NCBI RefSeq assembly: GCF_965218915.1
Contig: NZ_OZ244708.1
Coordinates: 3,038,001-3,102,000 of the forward strand
Origin: Novosphingopyxis sp965218915
GTDB lineage: Bacteria > Pseudomonadota > Alphaproteobacteria > Sphingomonadales > Sphingomonadaceae
Reading direction: 5' to 3'
DNA length: 64,000 bases
Notes under the pieces: generated by a model
Told to the model about the DNA's origin: nothing
What the model saw: the letters and a program-made list of their open reading frames with translations, nothing else
Databases searched by the model: none
In this document: piece by piece, positions 17,207-26,400 of the stretch
Numbering within the stretch: position 1 is the stretch's first letter
How the letters are laid out: each line of letters opens with the position of its first letter
Program-made: the position numbers and the translations under genes

Positions 17207-17608
17207 ATGAAACTCAATCAGGTTACTGTGGGATGCAGCGACTATGCGGCATCGGTCGACTTTTACCGTGCGCTCGGCTTGGCCCAGATCGTCGATGCAC
17301 CGCCGCGCTACGCGCGTTTCGAAACCTCGTCGGGCGAAACGTTCTCGATTCACCAAGTCGAAGCCGTCGCGGTAGGATCGACGACCATCTACTTCGAATG
17401 CAACGATCTCGACGGGAAAATCGCGCAATTGCGCGCCATCGGCATCGTCATGGACAGCGGCCCGCGTGATGAGCGCTGGGGCTGGCGCGAGGCGCGGCTG
17501 CGCGATCCGGGCGGCAACGTCATCTGCCTCTATCGTGCCGGCGAATATCGCCGCTTCCCGCCCTGGCGCACCGTCGCCGCCCCAGATTTCCGAGCAAAAC
17601 AATCATGA
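17207..17608 (+). CDS. VOC-superfamily (glyoxalase/bleomycin-resistance-like) protein
   Basis: A 133-residue VOC protein with the beta-alpha-beta-beta-beta pattern (LNQVTVGCSDYAASVDFYRALGL..., ARLRDPGGNVICLYRAG). Members include lactoylglutathione lyases, extradiol dioxygenases and antibiotic-binding proteins. Its place behind a SoxR box suggests detoxification or binding of redox-active or electrophilic compounds. The stop overlaps the next VOC start (ATGA), so the pair is co-translated and may act together. Confidence 0.85.
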   Translation: MKLNQVTVGCSDYAASVDFYRALGLAQIVDAPPRYARFETSSGETFSIHQVEAVAVGSTTIYFECNDLDGKIAQLRAIGIVMDSGPRDERWGWREARLRDPGGNVICLYRAGEYRRFPPWRTVAAPDFRAKQS

Positions 17609-17991
17609 GCAAGGCCATTATCGAACATGTCAACATCACCGTCTCCGACCCGGAGGAGGCCGCCGCAAAGCTCGGCGCGATCTTCGGGTGGGATATCCGC
17701 TGGCGGGGCCCCGCGCTGGGGGGCGGGCGCACCGTCCATCTCGGCAGCGCGGAGCATTATCTGGCGCTCTACACCGGCCCGCACGGCCAGCATGTGGGCG
17801 TGGCCTATCCCAAGGGCGAACCGCTGCAGCATATCGGAATCGCGGTGGACGATCTGGCGGCGGTCGAAGCGCGCGTCGCGGCGGCGGGTTACGAGCCGAT
17901 CAACCATGGCGATTACGAACCCGGCCGGCGCTTCTATTTCCTCGGCCCGGACGGGATCGAGTTCGAGGTGGTGAGTTATGCCGGCGGATGA
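17605..17991 (+). CDS. second VOC-superfamily protein
   Basis: A 128-residue VOC protein beginning MSKAIIEHVNITVSDPEEAAAKL, with paired half-domains (HVNITVSD and HIGIAVDDLAAVEAR) and metal-ligand-like His and Glu at the usual strands (HVNI, HIGI, GIEFEVV). It is translationally coupled to the preceding VOC gene. Together they form the probable SoxR regulon here. The substrate is unknown. Confidence 0.85.
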   Translation: MSKAIIEHVNITVSDPEEAAAKLGAIFGWDIRWRGPALGGGRTVHLGSAEHYLALYTGPHGQHVGVAYPKGEPLQHIGIAVDDLAAVEARVAAAGYEPINHGDYEPGRRFYFLGPDGIEFEVVSYAGG

Positions 17992-18020
17992 TGATGTCTT
18001 GATTTTGGAATCTCATCTCT

Positions 18021-18129
18021 TCGTCATTGCGAGGAGGCCCAGATTTATCTGGGGCGACGCGGCAATCCAGAGCCGGTGCAGCGCTGCAATGGCCCTGAAT
18101 TGCTTCGGCCTGCGGCCTCGCAATGACGA
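18021..18129. repeat. palindromic repeat family A (109 bp)
   Basis: Perfect 14-base terminal inverted repeats TCGTCATTGCGAGG (18021-18034) and CCTCGCAATGACGA (18116-18129) enclose a partly palindromic centre. It lies between convergent genes. A second copy is at 23023-23179 and a half copy at 32519-32533. Confidence 0.85.
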
Positions 18130-18172
18130 AATTGGAAATGCGCATCTTTGCAAGAGCGATGAGGAAAGTCTC

Positions 18173-19420
18173 TCAAACCGGCTCGTTGCCGATGGCCGCC
18201 GCCCGCTCCCGTTCCGCCCGGCTCTGCTTCACCGCCGCGGTTTTCAGCTGGCCGCAGGCGGCGTCGATGTCGCGACCGCGCGGGGTGCGGATCGGGGCGC
18301 TGATCCCGGCTTCGAAGACGATGTTCGAGAATTTGCGGATGCGGTCAGGGGCCGAACATTCATAGGGCGCGCCGTCCCACGGGTTGAACGGGATCAGATT
18401 GACCTTGGCGGGTAGGCGATATTGTTTGAGCAGCCGCACCAGCTCGCGCGCGTCGTCGTCGCTGTCATTCTTGTCTTTCAGCATCACATATTCGAACGTG
18501 ATCCGCCGCGAATTGCTGGCGCCGCCATAATCGGCGCAGGCCTGCAACAGTTCCTCAATGCCATATTTGCGGTTGATCGGCACGATCTCGTCGCGCACTT
18601 CCTTTGTCACGGCGTGCAGTGAGACCGCGAGATTGACGCCGATCTCCGCGCCGCAGCGCGCCATCATCGGCACCACGCCGCTGGTCGACAGCGTGATCCG
18701 GCGCTTCGACAGCGCCAGCCCCGCGCTGTCCATCACCACCTTCAGCGCATCGCGGACGGACTCGAAATTATACAGCGGCTCGCCCATGCCCATCATCACG
18801 ATATTGGTGAGCATCCGCCCGTCCGCGGTATAGGCGACGGCGTCTTCATTTTCTCCCACGTCCATATTGCCACGCGGCCATTCGCCCAGCGCGTCGCGCG
18901 CCAGCATCACCTGCCCAACGATCTCGCCCGGCGTCAGGTTGCGCACCAGCCGCATCGTGCCGGTATGGCAAAAGGTGCAATTCAGCGTGCAGCCGACCTG
19001 GCTGGAAACGCATAAAGTCCCCCGGTCCGCATCGGGGATGAACACCATTTCGTAATCCTGCCCATCGTCCGACCGCAGCAGCCATTTGCGCGTGCCGTCC
19101 TCGCTCACCTGCGCCTCGACCACCGTGGGCCGGCCGATGACGAAGCGGTCGGCGAGCCACGGGCGCATGGTCTTGGCGATGTCGGTCATCGCGTCGAACC
19201 CGGTGACGCCGCGATGGTAGATCCAGTGGAACAGCTGTTTCGCGCGCAATTTCGCGGCCTTGGCATCGAGCCCGGCTTCGGCAAGCAGCGCGCGGATTTG
19301 CGGCGTGGACAGCCCCATCAGGTCGAGCCTGCCATCGGCGCGCGGCGTGATCGCCCGCGGCACGGGCACGGGATCGAAATGCCCCGCGATGGGCATGGAG
19401 GTGATCATAGTGTCGGCCAT
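18173..19420 (-). CDS. rlmN: dual-specificity RlmN methyltransferase (23S rRNA A2503 / tRNA A37)
   Basis: Radical-SAM enzyme making 2-methyladenosine in 23S rRNA and some tRNAs, 415 residues. The 4Fe-4S motif CTLNCTFC (Cys 144, 148, 151; CxxxCxxC) follows the RlmN signature SSQVGC. Further motifs are GMGEPLYNFESV and ISLSTSGVVPMMA-like RITLSTSGVVP, and NLAVSLHAV. The catalytic Cys near the C-terminus is seen in PYECSAPDRI or DAACGQL. The ATG has an AAGGAG-like site. Monocistronic. Confidence 0.95.
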   Translation of the reverse strand: MADTMITSMPIAGHFDPVPVPRAITPRADGRLDLMGLSTPQIRALLAEAGLDAKAAKLRAKQLFHWIYHRGVTGFDAMTDIAKTMRPWLADRFVIGRPTVVEAQVSEDGTRKWLLRSDDGQDYEMVFIPDADRGTLCVSSQVGCTLNCTFCHTGTMRLVRNLTPGEIVGQVMLARDALGEWPRGNMDVGENEDAVAYTADGRMLTNIVMMGMGEPLYNFESVRDALKVVMDSAGLALSKRRITLSTSGVVPMMARCGAEIGVNLAVSLHAVTKEVRDEIVPINRKYGIEELLQACADYGGASNSRRITFEYVMLKDKNDSDDDARELVRLLKQYRLPAKVNLIPFNPWDGAPYECSAPDRIRKFSNIVFEAGISAPIRTPRGRDIDAACGQLKTAAVKQSRAERERAAAIGNEPV

Positions 19421-19478
19421 AAGGAGAGATATAGGAATTTACGGTGCGATTGGAAAGCAATGGCGCTCGGATATGACG

Positions 19479-19556
19479 CGTCCTTCGACAGGCTCAGGAC
19501 TACGGATTTGGTTGTGCCCCATTTAATACCGCAAGCCCTGAGCCTGTCGAAGGGCG
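19479..19556. repeat. palindromic repeat family E
   Basis: CGTCCTTCGACAGGCTCAGG at the left and GCCCTGAGCCTGTCGAAGGG at the right form an inverted pair around a short AT-richer centre. A related copy is at 33732-33823. Confidence 0.85.
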
Positions 19557-19569
19557 TTTGCCAATTTGC

Positions 19570-20043
19570 CTACCGCGCCAGACACCCCAGCCGCGCGGCG
19601 TCGATGGCGCTGGGTCCGCCTTCCAGCGCATAGGCATCGACGATCGGTTGCCCGCGCGCGTCGGTGCCCTCGATGCTCATCGCATTGGCCATACGGACCG
19701 CGGCGAGGATCGCGCGGTCGGTCGCCGCGTCGGCCGCCACGGCGTTCCGGTCGGTACCGGTCAGCGCGAACCGCCGCCCGCCGAGCGTGACGGTCAGGCT
19801 GCTGCCGGCGCGGCGCGCGCGGCCGAGCCGGGCATAGAAGCGCATGTCTCCGCCGCGATAACCGAAACCGGCATAGGCGCGCGCCGCCTCTCGCCCCGCC
19901 ACCCGTACGGGCCGCGCGATCGCGTAGCATTGCCCGCCCGACCGGAACGCGCCCCAGCCCTCGAAGATGCCGATCGCCTGCGCCGCCGCGGCGGGCGCGG
20001 CCAGCAGCAGCGCGGCGCAACAAAGGGCAGGGCGGAGCCTCAT
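19570..20043 (-). CDS. secreted small protein, IalB-like
   Basis: A 157-residue protein with a cleavable signal (MRLRPALCCAALLLAAPAAAAQA). The mature domain (GWGAFRSGGQCYAIARP..., AGFGYRGGDMRFYARLGR, GTDARGQPIVDAYALEGGPSAI) is reminiscent of invasion-associated locus B-type domains, but the match is only by eye. The ATG overlaps the stop of the histidine phosphatase gene (ATGA), so the two are co-translated. Confidence 0.65.
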   Translation of the reverse strand: MRLRPALCCAALLLAAPAAAAQAIGIFEGWGAFRSGGQCYAIARPVRVAGREAARAYAGFGYRGGDMRFYARLGRARRAGSSLTVTLGGRRFALTGTDRNAVAADAATDRAILAAVRMANAMSIEGTDARGQPIVDAYALEGGPSAIDAARLGCLAR

Positions 20044-20678
20044 CCCTTCTCGCCCTCGCCGCCGCCCAGCACGATCACCTCTTCCACTCCGTCCCGGATC
20101 GCCACCATGCTGCCCTGCGGCAGACCGGGCGCGATCGGCGCGCCGAAACCGTCCAAGTCGGGCAGGCCGCACAGCAGCCCGCGCAGCACGCGGCTGGTCA
20201 TGCCATGGCTGACGATCAGCATGTCGCGCGCAAACCCCTGCTCGGCGATCCAGCCGCGCAGCCGCACGGCGATAGCGGTATAGCTTTCGGCATCCTCGGG
20301 CAGGCGCATGAACAGCCGGTGCTCGGCATGGATCACCGGCCCGTCCGCCATCAAATCCCTGTAATAAACCCCGCCCCAGCCGCCGACATCGATCTCGTTC
20401 AGCCGCGCGTCGCTGATCGCTTCCTGCCAATCGCAGCCGATCGCTTCGGCAATCAGCGCCAACGTCTGTAGCGCGCGGCCCGTGTCCGACGCCGTCAGAT
20501 CGAGCGGAGCGCTCCATCCACCGAGATAATGCGCCAGCCCTTCGCCCATCGCCAATGCTTGCCGGAAACCCGCAACCGTCAGCGGCGTATGGAGACTGGT
20601 TCCCTGCAGACGCCCGGCGGCGTTGAACACCGTTTCCCCATGACGGGCGACGAACAGCCTTTTTCCATTACTATTCAA
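20040..20678 (-). CDS. histidine-phosphatase (phosphoglycerate-mutase-like) family protein
   Basis: A 212-residue cytoplasmic phosphatase with the catalytic RHGE motif (LFVARHGETVFNAAGRLQG, phospho-accepting His15) and the second catalytic His in VSHGMTSRVLRG. Substrates range from sugar phosphates to nucleotides and cannot be read here. The start is TTG at 20678, preceded by a strong GGGGGAG ribosome site at proper distance; no ATG fits. Operon with the secreted protein downstream. Confidence 0.85.
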   Translation of the reverse strand: MNSNGKRLFVARHGETVFNAAGRLQGTSLHTPLTVAGFRQALAMGEGLAHYLGGWSAPLDLTASDTGRALQTLALIAEAIGCDWQEAISDARLNEIDVGGWGGVYYRDLMADGPVIHAEHRLFMRLPEDAESYTAIAVRLRGWIAEQGFARDMLIVSHGMTSRVLRGLLCGLPDLDGFGAPIAPGLPQGSMVAIRDGVEEVIVLGGGEGEKG

Positions 20679-20810
20679 AAACTTCTCCCCCGCTTTGTGA
20701 TAGTTTTGCCACAGTGTTTGGTTATGTTAGGTTCATGAAACAATAGAATAAATCCGCCGTTCAGCTGGGGCGCGTCAAACAAACGACGCAGTTACCAACG
20801 GAGTATCACA

Positions 20811-21473
20811 ATGCGTAAATTCTATCTCCCCCTTCTCGCCGCCGGTTCGGCCATCGCGGTGCCGGCCATGGCGCAGAGCGCCGCGACCGACGGCCCGTTC
20901 ACCGGCCCACGCGTCGAACTGACCACCGGCTATGATTCGCTCACGGCGGGCAGCGACGTCGATAGCAACAACGACAATAACGACCAGTCGATCGACGGCC
21001 TGCTCTACGGCGCGGGCGTCGGTTACGACTTCAACGTCGGCGGCGCCGTGCTCGGCGTAGAGGGCGAATATACCGACAGCACCGCCAAGGTCGAGATCGA
21101 CAATGGCGACGTCGAGAATTTCGGCTTCGGCCGGGTCGACGCGGGCCGCGACCTCTATGTCGGCGTGCGCGCCGGCGTGCTGGTGGGGCCGCAGACTCTG
21201 ATCTACGCCAAGGGCGGTTACACCAACGCCCGTCTGAACCTGCTCGCGCGCAATGGCGAGGACGAACTGCGGGCGAATTACGAGCTCGACGGCTTCCGCA
21301 TCGGCGCGGGCGCGGAACGCGCGTTCACCGACAAGGTGTTCGGCAAGCTCGAATATCGCTATTCGAACTACAGCTCGGCCAATTTCGGCGCGGACGACAC
21401 CACCTTCGCCGATGACATCAGGATCGACACCGATCGCCATCAGGTCGCGGTGAGCCTCGGCTACCGCTTCTGA
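20811..21473 (+). CDS. outer-membrane beta-barrel protein (OmpA/OmpX-like porin family)
   Basis: A 220-residue protein with signal peptide MRKFYLPLLAAGSAIAVPAMA. The mature part shows alternating beta strands and Gly/Asp loops (GAGVGYDFNVGGAVLGVEGEY, YVGVRAGVLVGPQTLIYAKG, FGKLEYRYSNYSS) and ends SLGYRF, with the terminal Phe recognised by BamA. An Asp/Asn-rich loop (SDVDSNNDNNDQS) probably faces outward. Function: structural or adhesion barrel. A strong terminator follows. Confidence 0.88.
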   Translation: MRKFYLPLLAAGSAIAVPAMAQSAATDGPFTGPRVELTTGYDSLTAGSDVDSNNDNNDQSIDGLLYGAGVGYDFNVGGAVLGVEGEYTDSTAKVEIDNGDVENFGFGRVDAGRDLYVGVRAGVLVGPQTLIYAKGGYTNARLNLLARNGEDELRANYELDGFRIGAGAERAFTDKVFGKLEYRYSNYSSANFGADDTTFADDIRIDTDRHQVAVSLGYRF

Positions 21474-21520
21474 TCCCCGATCGATCCGAGCTTATCCACG
21501 CGTTTCGGCGCGGGAACGGA

Positions 21521-21548
21521 GGCCGGGGCGCTTGCCCCGGCCTTTTTT
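21521..21548 (+). terminator. intrinsic terminator
   Basis: A GGCCGGGGC/GCCCCGGCC 9-base stem with a GCTT loop is followed by TTTTTT. It lies 48 bases after the outer-membrane protein gene and is a textbook Rho-independent terminator. Confidence 0.93.
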
Positions 21549-21628
21549 CGTGGTAGGACGGCGCACCGCCGGTTCCGGGACTCGCTTCCGACGGCGCTGA
21601 CGTGATATTGGGGGAAGAGAAGAGGTCC

Positions 21629-22744
21629 ATGAAAGCCACGATCGAGCGCGCCAGCCTGCTGAAGAGCCTGGGCCATGTCCAGTCGGTGGTCGAGCGCCGC
21701 AACACCATCCCGATCCTGTCCAACGTGCTCATCGAGGCGCAGGCCGGCGGCGGACTGAAGCTGATGGCCACCGATCTCGACCTGCAGATCGTCGAGACCG
21801 CCGAGGCCGAGGTGGAGACGCCCGGCGTCACCACCGTCAGCGCGCACACCCTGTTCGACATCGCCCGCAAGCTGCCCGAGGGCAGCCAGGTGCAGTTCAA
21901 CGCCGCCGACGGCCGCGTGCAGGTCAACGCCGGCCGCGCGCGCTTCTCGCTCGCCACCCTGCCGCGCGACGACTTCCCGGTGATCGCCGAGGGCGAGCTG
22001 CCGACCAGCTTCGAGCTGAGCGCCGCGGACCTCGTGGCCATCATCGACAAGACGCGATTCGCCATCTCGACCGAAGAGACGCGCTACTATCTGAACGGCA
22101 TCTTCCTCCACGTCGCCGAGGACGGCGAGCCGGTGCTGAAGGCCGCGGCGACCGACGGCCACCGCCTGGCCCGCGTCACCCTCCCCCGCCCCGACGGCGC
22201 GGAGGGCATGCCCGACGTGATCGTGCCGCGCAAATGCGTCGGCGAGCTCCGGAAACTGCTCGACGAGAACGGCGAGACCCGCGTACAGATCGACCTCAGC
22301 GCGTCCAAGATCCGCTTCACGCTCGGCAACGCGGTCCTCACCAGCAAGCTCATCGACGGCACGTTCCCCGATTACAACCGCGTGATCCCCACCGGCAACG
22401 ACAAGCTCCTGAAGATCGACCCCAAAAGCTTCGCCGAGGGCGTCGACCGCGTGGCGACCATCGCCACCGAGAAGACCCGCGCGGTCAAGATGGCGCTGGG
22501 CCAGGACAAGGTGACGCTGTCGGTCACCAGCCCGGAGAACGGCACCGCGGCCGAGGAAGTGCCTGGATCGTACGGGTCGGACGAGTTCGAGATCGGCTTC
22601 AACGCGCGCTACCTGCTCGACATCCTGGGCGAGATCGAGGGCGACACCGTCGAGCTGCATCTGGCCGACGCCAGCGCCCCCACCCTGATCCGCGAAGGCG
22701 ACAAGGCGCGGGCGCTGTACGTGCTGATGCCGATGCGCGTTTAG
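21629..22744 (+). CDS. dnaN: DNA polymerase III beta sliding clamp
   Basis: A 371-residue ring-forming processivity factor that holds the replicative polymerase on DNA. It starts MKATIERASLLKSLGHVQSV and has three clamp domains; the terminal MPMRV is the conserved end of the hydrophobic ligand pocket. The start at 21629 matches the family; the frame is open 9 codons earlier. dnaA and recF are not adjacent, so this is not a classic origin region. The 700 bases downstream hold no gene. Confidence 0.97.
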   Translation: MKATIERASLLKSLGHVQSVVERRNTIPILSNVLIEAQAGGGLKLMATDLDLQIVETAEAEVETPGVTTVSAHTLFDIARKLPEGSQVQFNAADGRVQVNAGRARFSLATLPRDDFPVIAEGELPTSFELSAADLVAIIDKTRFAISTEETRYYLNGIFLHVAEDGEPVLKAAATDGHRLARVTLPRPDGAEGMPDVIVPRKCVGELRKLLDENGETRVQIDLSASKIRFTLGNAVLTSKLIDGTFPDYNRVIPTGNDKLLKIDPKSFAEGVDRVATIATEKTRAVKMALGQDKVTLSVTSPENGTAAEEVPGSYGSDEFEIGFNARYLLDILGEIEGDTVELHLADASAPTLIREGDKARALYVLMPMRV

Positions 22745-23022
22745 CGCGCGGAGACAGAGAATCGCGTGTAGCGCGCCGACCGATAACGCCGCGTCTGACG
22801 GCGGTTAGAGCATGACGAGACAAGGCAGGTTCAGCCTGTTCCGCCATAGCTCCTCGCTCCAGCCCGGCCGTTCGGAAATTCGCAAAGGGCCGCATACGTC
22901 CCCCCCTCCTTCGGGCTCGCCCAATGGCCCCGCCCGATTCCGGTCGCGCGCGCCAGGGTCACACGGGTCACACTGTCCAGGGAGAGAAATTGCATGGCAC
23001 ATTCGGGCGTTCGAATCCGCCC

Positions 23023-23179
23023 CGTCGTTGCGAGGCGGCCCGGATCTATCCGGGGCGACGAAGCCTGTCCCGAGCGACTGCTGCAAGCAGGCAGCCGAAG
23101 GGCAATCCCGGCCGGACACCGCGCCGCGATAACCCGGGATTGCCACACTCCGCGCTTCGCCCTCCGCTCGCAATGACGA
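23023..23179. repeat. palindromic repeat family A (long copy)
   Basis: Ends CGTCGTTGCGAGG and CGCTCGCAATGACG pair imperfectly. The centre contains its own inverted segments (CGGATCTATCCG; CAATCCCGG...CCGGGATTG). Copy of the element at 18021-18129. Confidence 0.75.
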
Positions 23180-23308
23180 AAGTTGCGGTCCGAGCGCAGA
23201 CGCGCGTCCGAGGCGGAGGACAGAAACGGGTAAACCGCACGGATGAGATGTGGTTGGTTCATGGAGCGGTGTATAACCCGTCTGGTACCTTGTAGGACAG
23301 TCCTAAAT

Positions 23309-23450
23309 CCTCCCTGGAACGGGGAGGTGGCGCGCTGCCAAAGGCAGCGTGACGGAGGGGCCGACGCGCGGCGGTAGCAATCTAGCGCTGCTTACCCCTC
23401 CACCATTCAGCTTCGCTGAACGGCCCCCCCGCTGCGCGCGGGAAGGATTT
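23309..23450. repeat. palindromic repeat family F composite
   Basis: TCCTCCCTGGAACGGGGAGG at the left, CCCCTCCACCATTCAGCTTC and CGCTGCGCGCGGGAAGG at the right. The same type of sequence occurs in frame inside the adjacent MmeI-like gene and at 30256-30308. Confidence 0.7.
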
Positions 23451-23462
23451 ATAAGCAAGCGT

Positions 23463-26400
23463 TTAGTCTTTTGGCGCGAAGCGGGGGATCTGGTAATGGG
23501 GGCGCAGCCAGCGGATATGGCCGTTCGCCTCTTCCGCCGCGCGTGCCGCGTTGAGCGCCACCAGCCTGGCGACGATTTCGGATGGGCCGAGCGTGCCCGC
23601 TGTCCCGTCCTTCGGCCACTCCTCGCCCCAGCCATAGGCATCGGCCACGGCGGCATCGAGCTGCTGGTGCAAGCGATCGACGATCCCCGCCCGCGCCTTG
23701 ACCGCCCGCCGCTCGTCCTTCTCGCTCATCGGATCGCCCCCCGATGCTTGGGCGCGCAGCTTTTCGCGCAGATTGTACAGCTCGGTCATGGTCAACCGGT
23801 CGGTTTCGGCGATGGCGAGCTTGCGCGTTTCGTCCAGTTCCTCGGCGAGGTCGGCGATGATGCTGCGCTGCTCGTCGGTGGCATCGGGGAAGGGGAAGGG
23901 ATCGAAGACCTTTGATTTTACGTAGACCGAATCGTTTCCCACACCGAGCCAACCACCGGCTGCTAGTGCCCAACGAACGTGGATAGCAGACTGTAAAACA
24001 CCCAAAATGTATGCGGTATCCGAGGCAACGATTACTACCTTATCATCGCAAACAACATCATGATTTATAAATTGAAACACTCGGTGCTTAGCAGTATCGG
24101 AAGTGCCGATGTATCTGGATATATTCGCCTGAGCTACCCTAAGTTCAGGTCTTGGTTTTCCAAAAACCCACCAGTATTCAAAATACGCTAAAGCATCGGC
24201 TGTTGGGGATTTTTCCACTTGTTTTCGGCGAGCTTCCCTAACTGTATTTAAAAGATGCTGATATGCCTCAGGAAACTTCTCCCGAACCCGTTTCTCGGTT
24301 TGTCCATAGAAATCTAGAACAAGCTTTCCTTCTACTTCTCTCGGAGTTCTTCCATTTATATCTTTTCCATTCCTATAGGGTCGCACAAAACGTTTTAAGT
24401 CTTCTCGGGTTTGTAATCCAAATTGCTGGGCTTGGTCACGGGTTACAGAAAATCCTTGCCCATGAAGCTTAACGCCATCATGACATATCCCAATATTCGA
24501 AAGGAGTTTTTCGGCGGCTGACACATCAGCGCCCGTCGTCAGATTGGCGTTGATCCGTCCCTCCACACTCGCCAACACAATTTCCGGCTCGTCGCTGTCA
24601 AGCTTGGCCTCCGATGTCACCTCGGCCAGTTCGCCTTCATGCGCGCCGCGCCGCGCCACCGTCATGGCGATGCGCACGGCGGCGGCGTCCCTGGTCGCCT
24701 TGGTCCAGGGATGGTCGGGAATGGCGAGGATGAGGGAAAGAAAGTCCTCCCCGCGCGCAGCGGGGGGAGGGGGACCAGCTTTGCTGGGGGAGGGGTTTAC
24801 TTCGCTAGCGTTCGCGCCAGCTACCCCTCCACCAGCCTGCGGCTGGTCCCCCTCCCCATCTGACGATGGGGAGGATAGATAGTTCGCGATGACGCGGCGG
24901 CTGAATTCCTGCGTGATCGAATTGGTGGTGACGAAGCCGAAGCGCAGCAGCGAGCTGCCGGACGCGGTCAGGATATGCGCCGCGCGGTCCCACCATTGCA
25001 TGACGAAATCGGCCGATTTGGGAACAAGCGGATTAGCTTTCCAAAGAGCCTCGGCATAATCCGAGCCCAGCCTGGCGCGCAAATCCTTGCCGCCGATGAA
25101 AGGCGGGTTGCCGACGATGAACTCCGCTGGCGGCCAAACGGGTGTCCTCGGGTTTGCGAAATCCGGCTCGCCGGTTTCGGTCTGCGCCAGCACCGCATCA
25201 TAGCCGCCATGCTGGCCACGGTTGATATTGGCCGATCGTTCCAGCACCGGATCGGGAATGCTTTCGGGGTCGTCGCGCAGCCGGTTGCGCAGCCAGCCGA
25301 TCCACAGCACCAGTTCGGCGATCTTGGCCGCGCGCGGGTTCTTTTCCAGCCCATGAAACTGCTGCGGGCCGATGCGCGGTTTCGCCGTGCCGCCCAGCGT
25401 CTCGATCCGCTCGATCACGCGCGCTTCGAGCGCCTGCATCAGCTCCATCGCGACATACAGGAAATTGCCGGTGCCGCAGGCCGGATCGAGCACGCGCACG
25501 GCGGCAAGGCGCGTGTGGAAGGCGGCGGCGAGGTTCAGCGCGACTTGGTCCCCCTCCCCTTTAGGGGAGCGAGCGGGGCTGCCGGACTGTCCCCCGGACA
25601 GTCCGGACGGGCGCCCCGCTGGGGTGGGGGCTCTCGATTTAGCGGAGTCTCTGGCGATATCCCCCACCCCCGGCCCCTCCCCTGAAGGGGAGGGGGGAAG
25701 AAGCATCTCGCCGATACGTTCCTCGATCGCTTCCCATTCAGCGTTCAGCACATCCATGATCGTGGCGCGCACCAGCAGTTCGACATAGGCGCGCGGCGTG
25801 TAATGCGCGCCGAGCTTCGATCGCTCCTCCGCGCTCAGCGCCTGTTCCAGCAGCGTGCCGAAGATGGCCGGTTCCACCTTTCGCCAGTTCTGCCGCGCCG
25901 CCTCATACAGGTCGTGGATCACGAAACCGCCGAGCGGATAGGTCCGGTTGCTCTCGAACAGGCCGCCGTTGAAATGGCGCACATCGGCTTCCAGCGCATG
26001 GGCGAAACGGGCGCCCGCATCGGCGCTGTTCATCTTGCTCCACAGATCGGCAAGCCCGTTAGCGAACAGCGCATCATTGCTTTCGGCGCGTTTGAGAAAG
26101 TCCTTGAAGCGGTCTTCGGGCAGCAGGCCGATATCCTCGGCGAACATGCAAAACAGGATACGCATAAGGAACAGCGACGCTTCCTCGATCTCCAATGAGC
26201 GTTCGAACGCGGTGAGCCCGCGCGCCTTGATCCCGTCTTCCAGATATTTGCTGACCGAAGCGAGGTTCCTGGCGACAACGCGCGTCACGTCCGCAGACTG
26301 GAAGCGCGGATCGATCGAACGCGGATCGGTCCAGATCGCGCGCAGCAGATCGAGCGCCGAATGGCCGGTATTGGCGATCTCCCGTTCGTCGGCGAGCGCG

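Larger units (their letters stand above)
22745..23462. other. gene-free interval filled with repeats
   Basis: No credible gene is visible in 718 bases. It contains a family A element (23023-23179) and a family F composite (23309-23450). The remaining frames (for example 22924-23295) are Arg/Pro-rich and look like translated repeat DNA. Confidence 0.75.

Noticed and set aside
21461..22660. dnaN next to an origin of replication
   Set aside because: No dnaA, recF, gyrB or cluster of DnaA boxes was seen; the following 700 bases are repeats.
22924..23295. 123-codon frame after dnaN
   Set aside because: Translated family A repeat plus Arg/Pro-rich flanks, no start signal.
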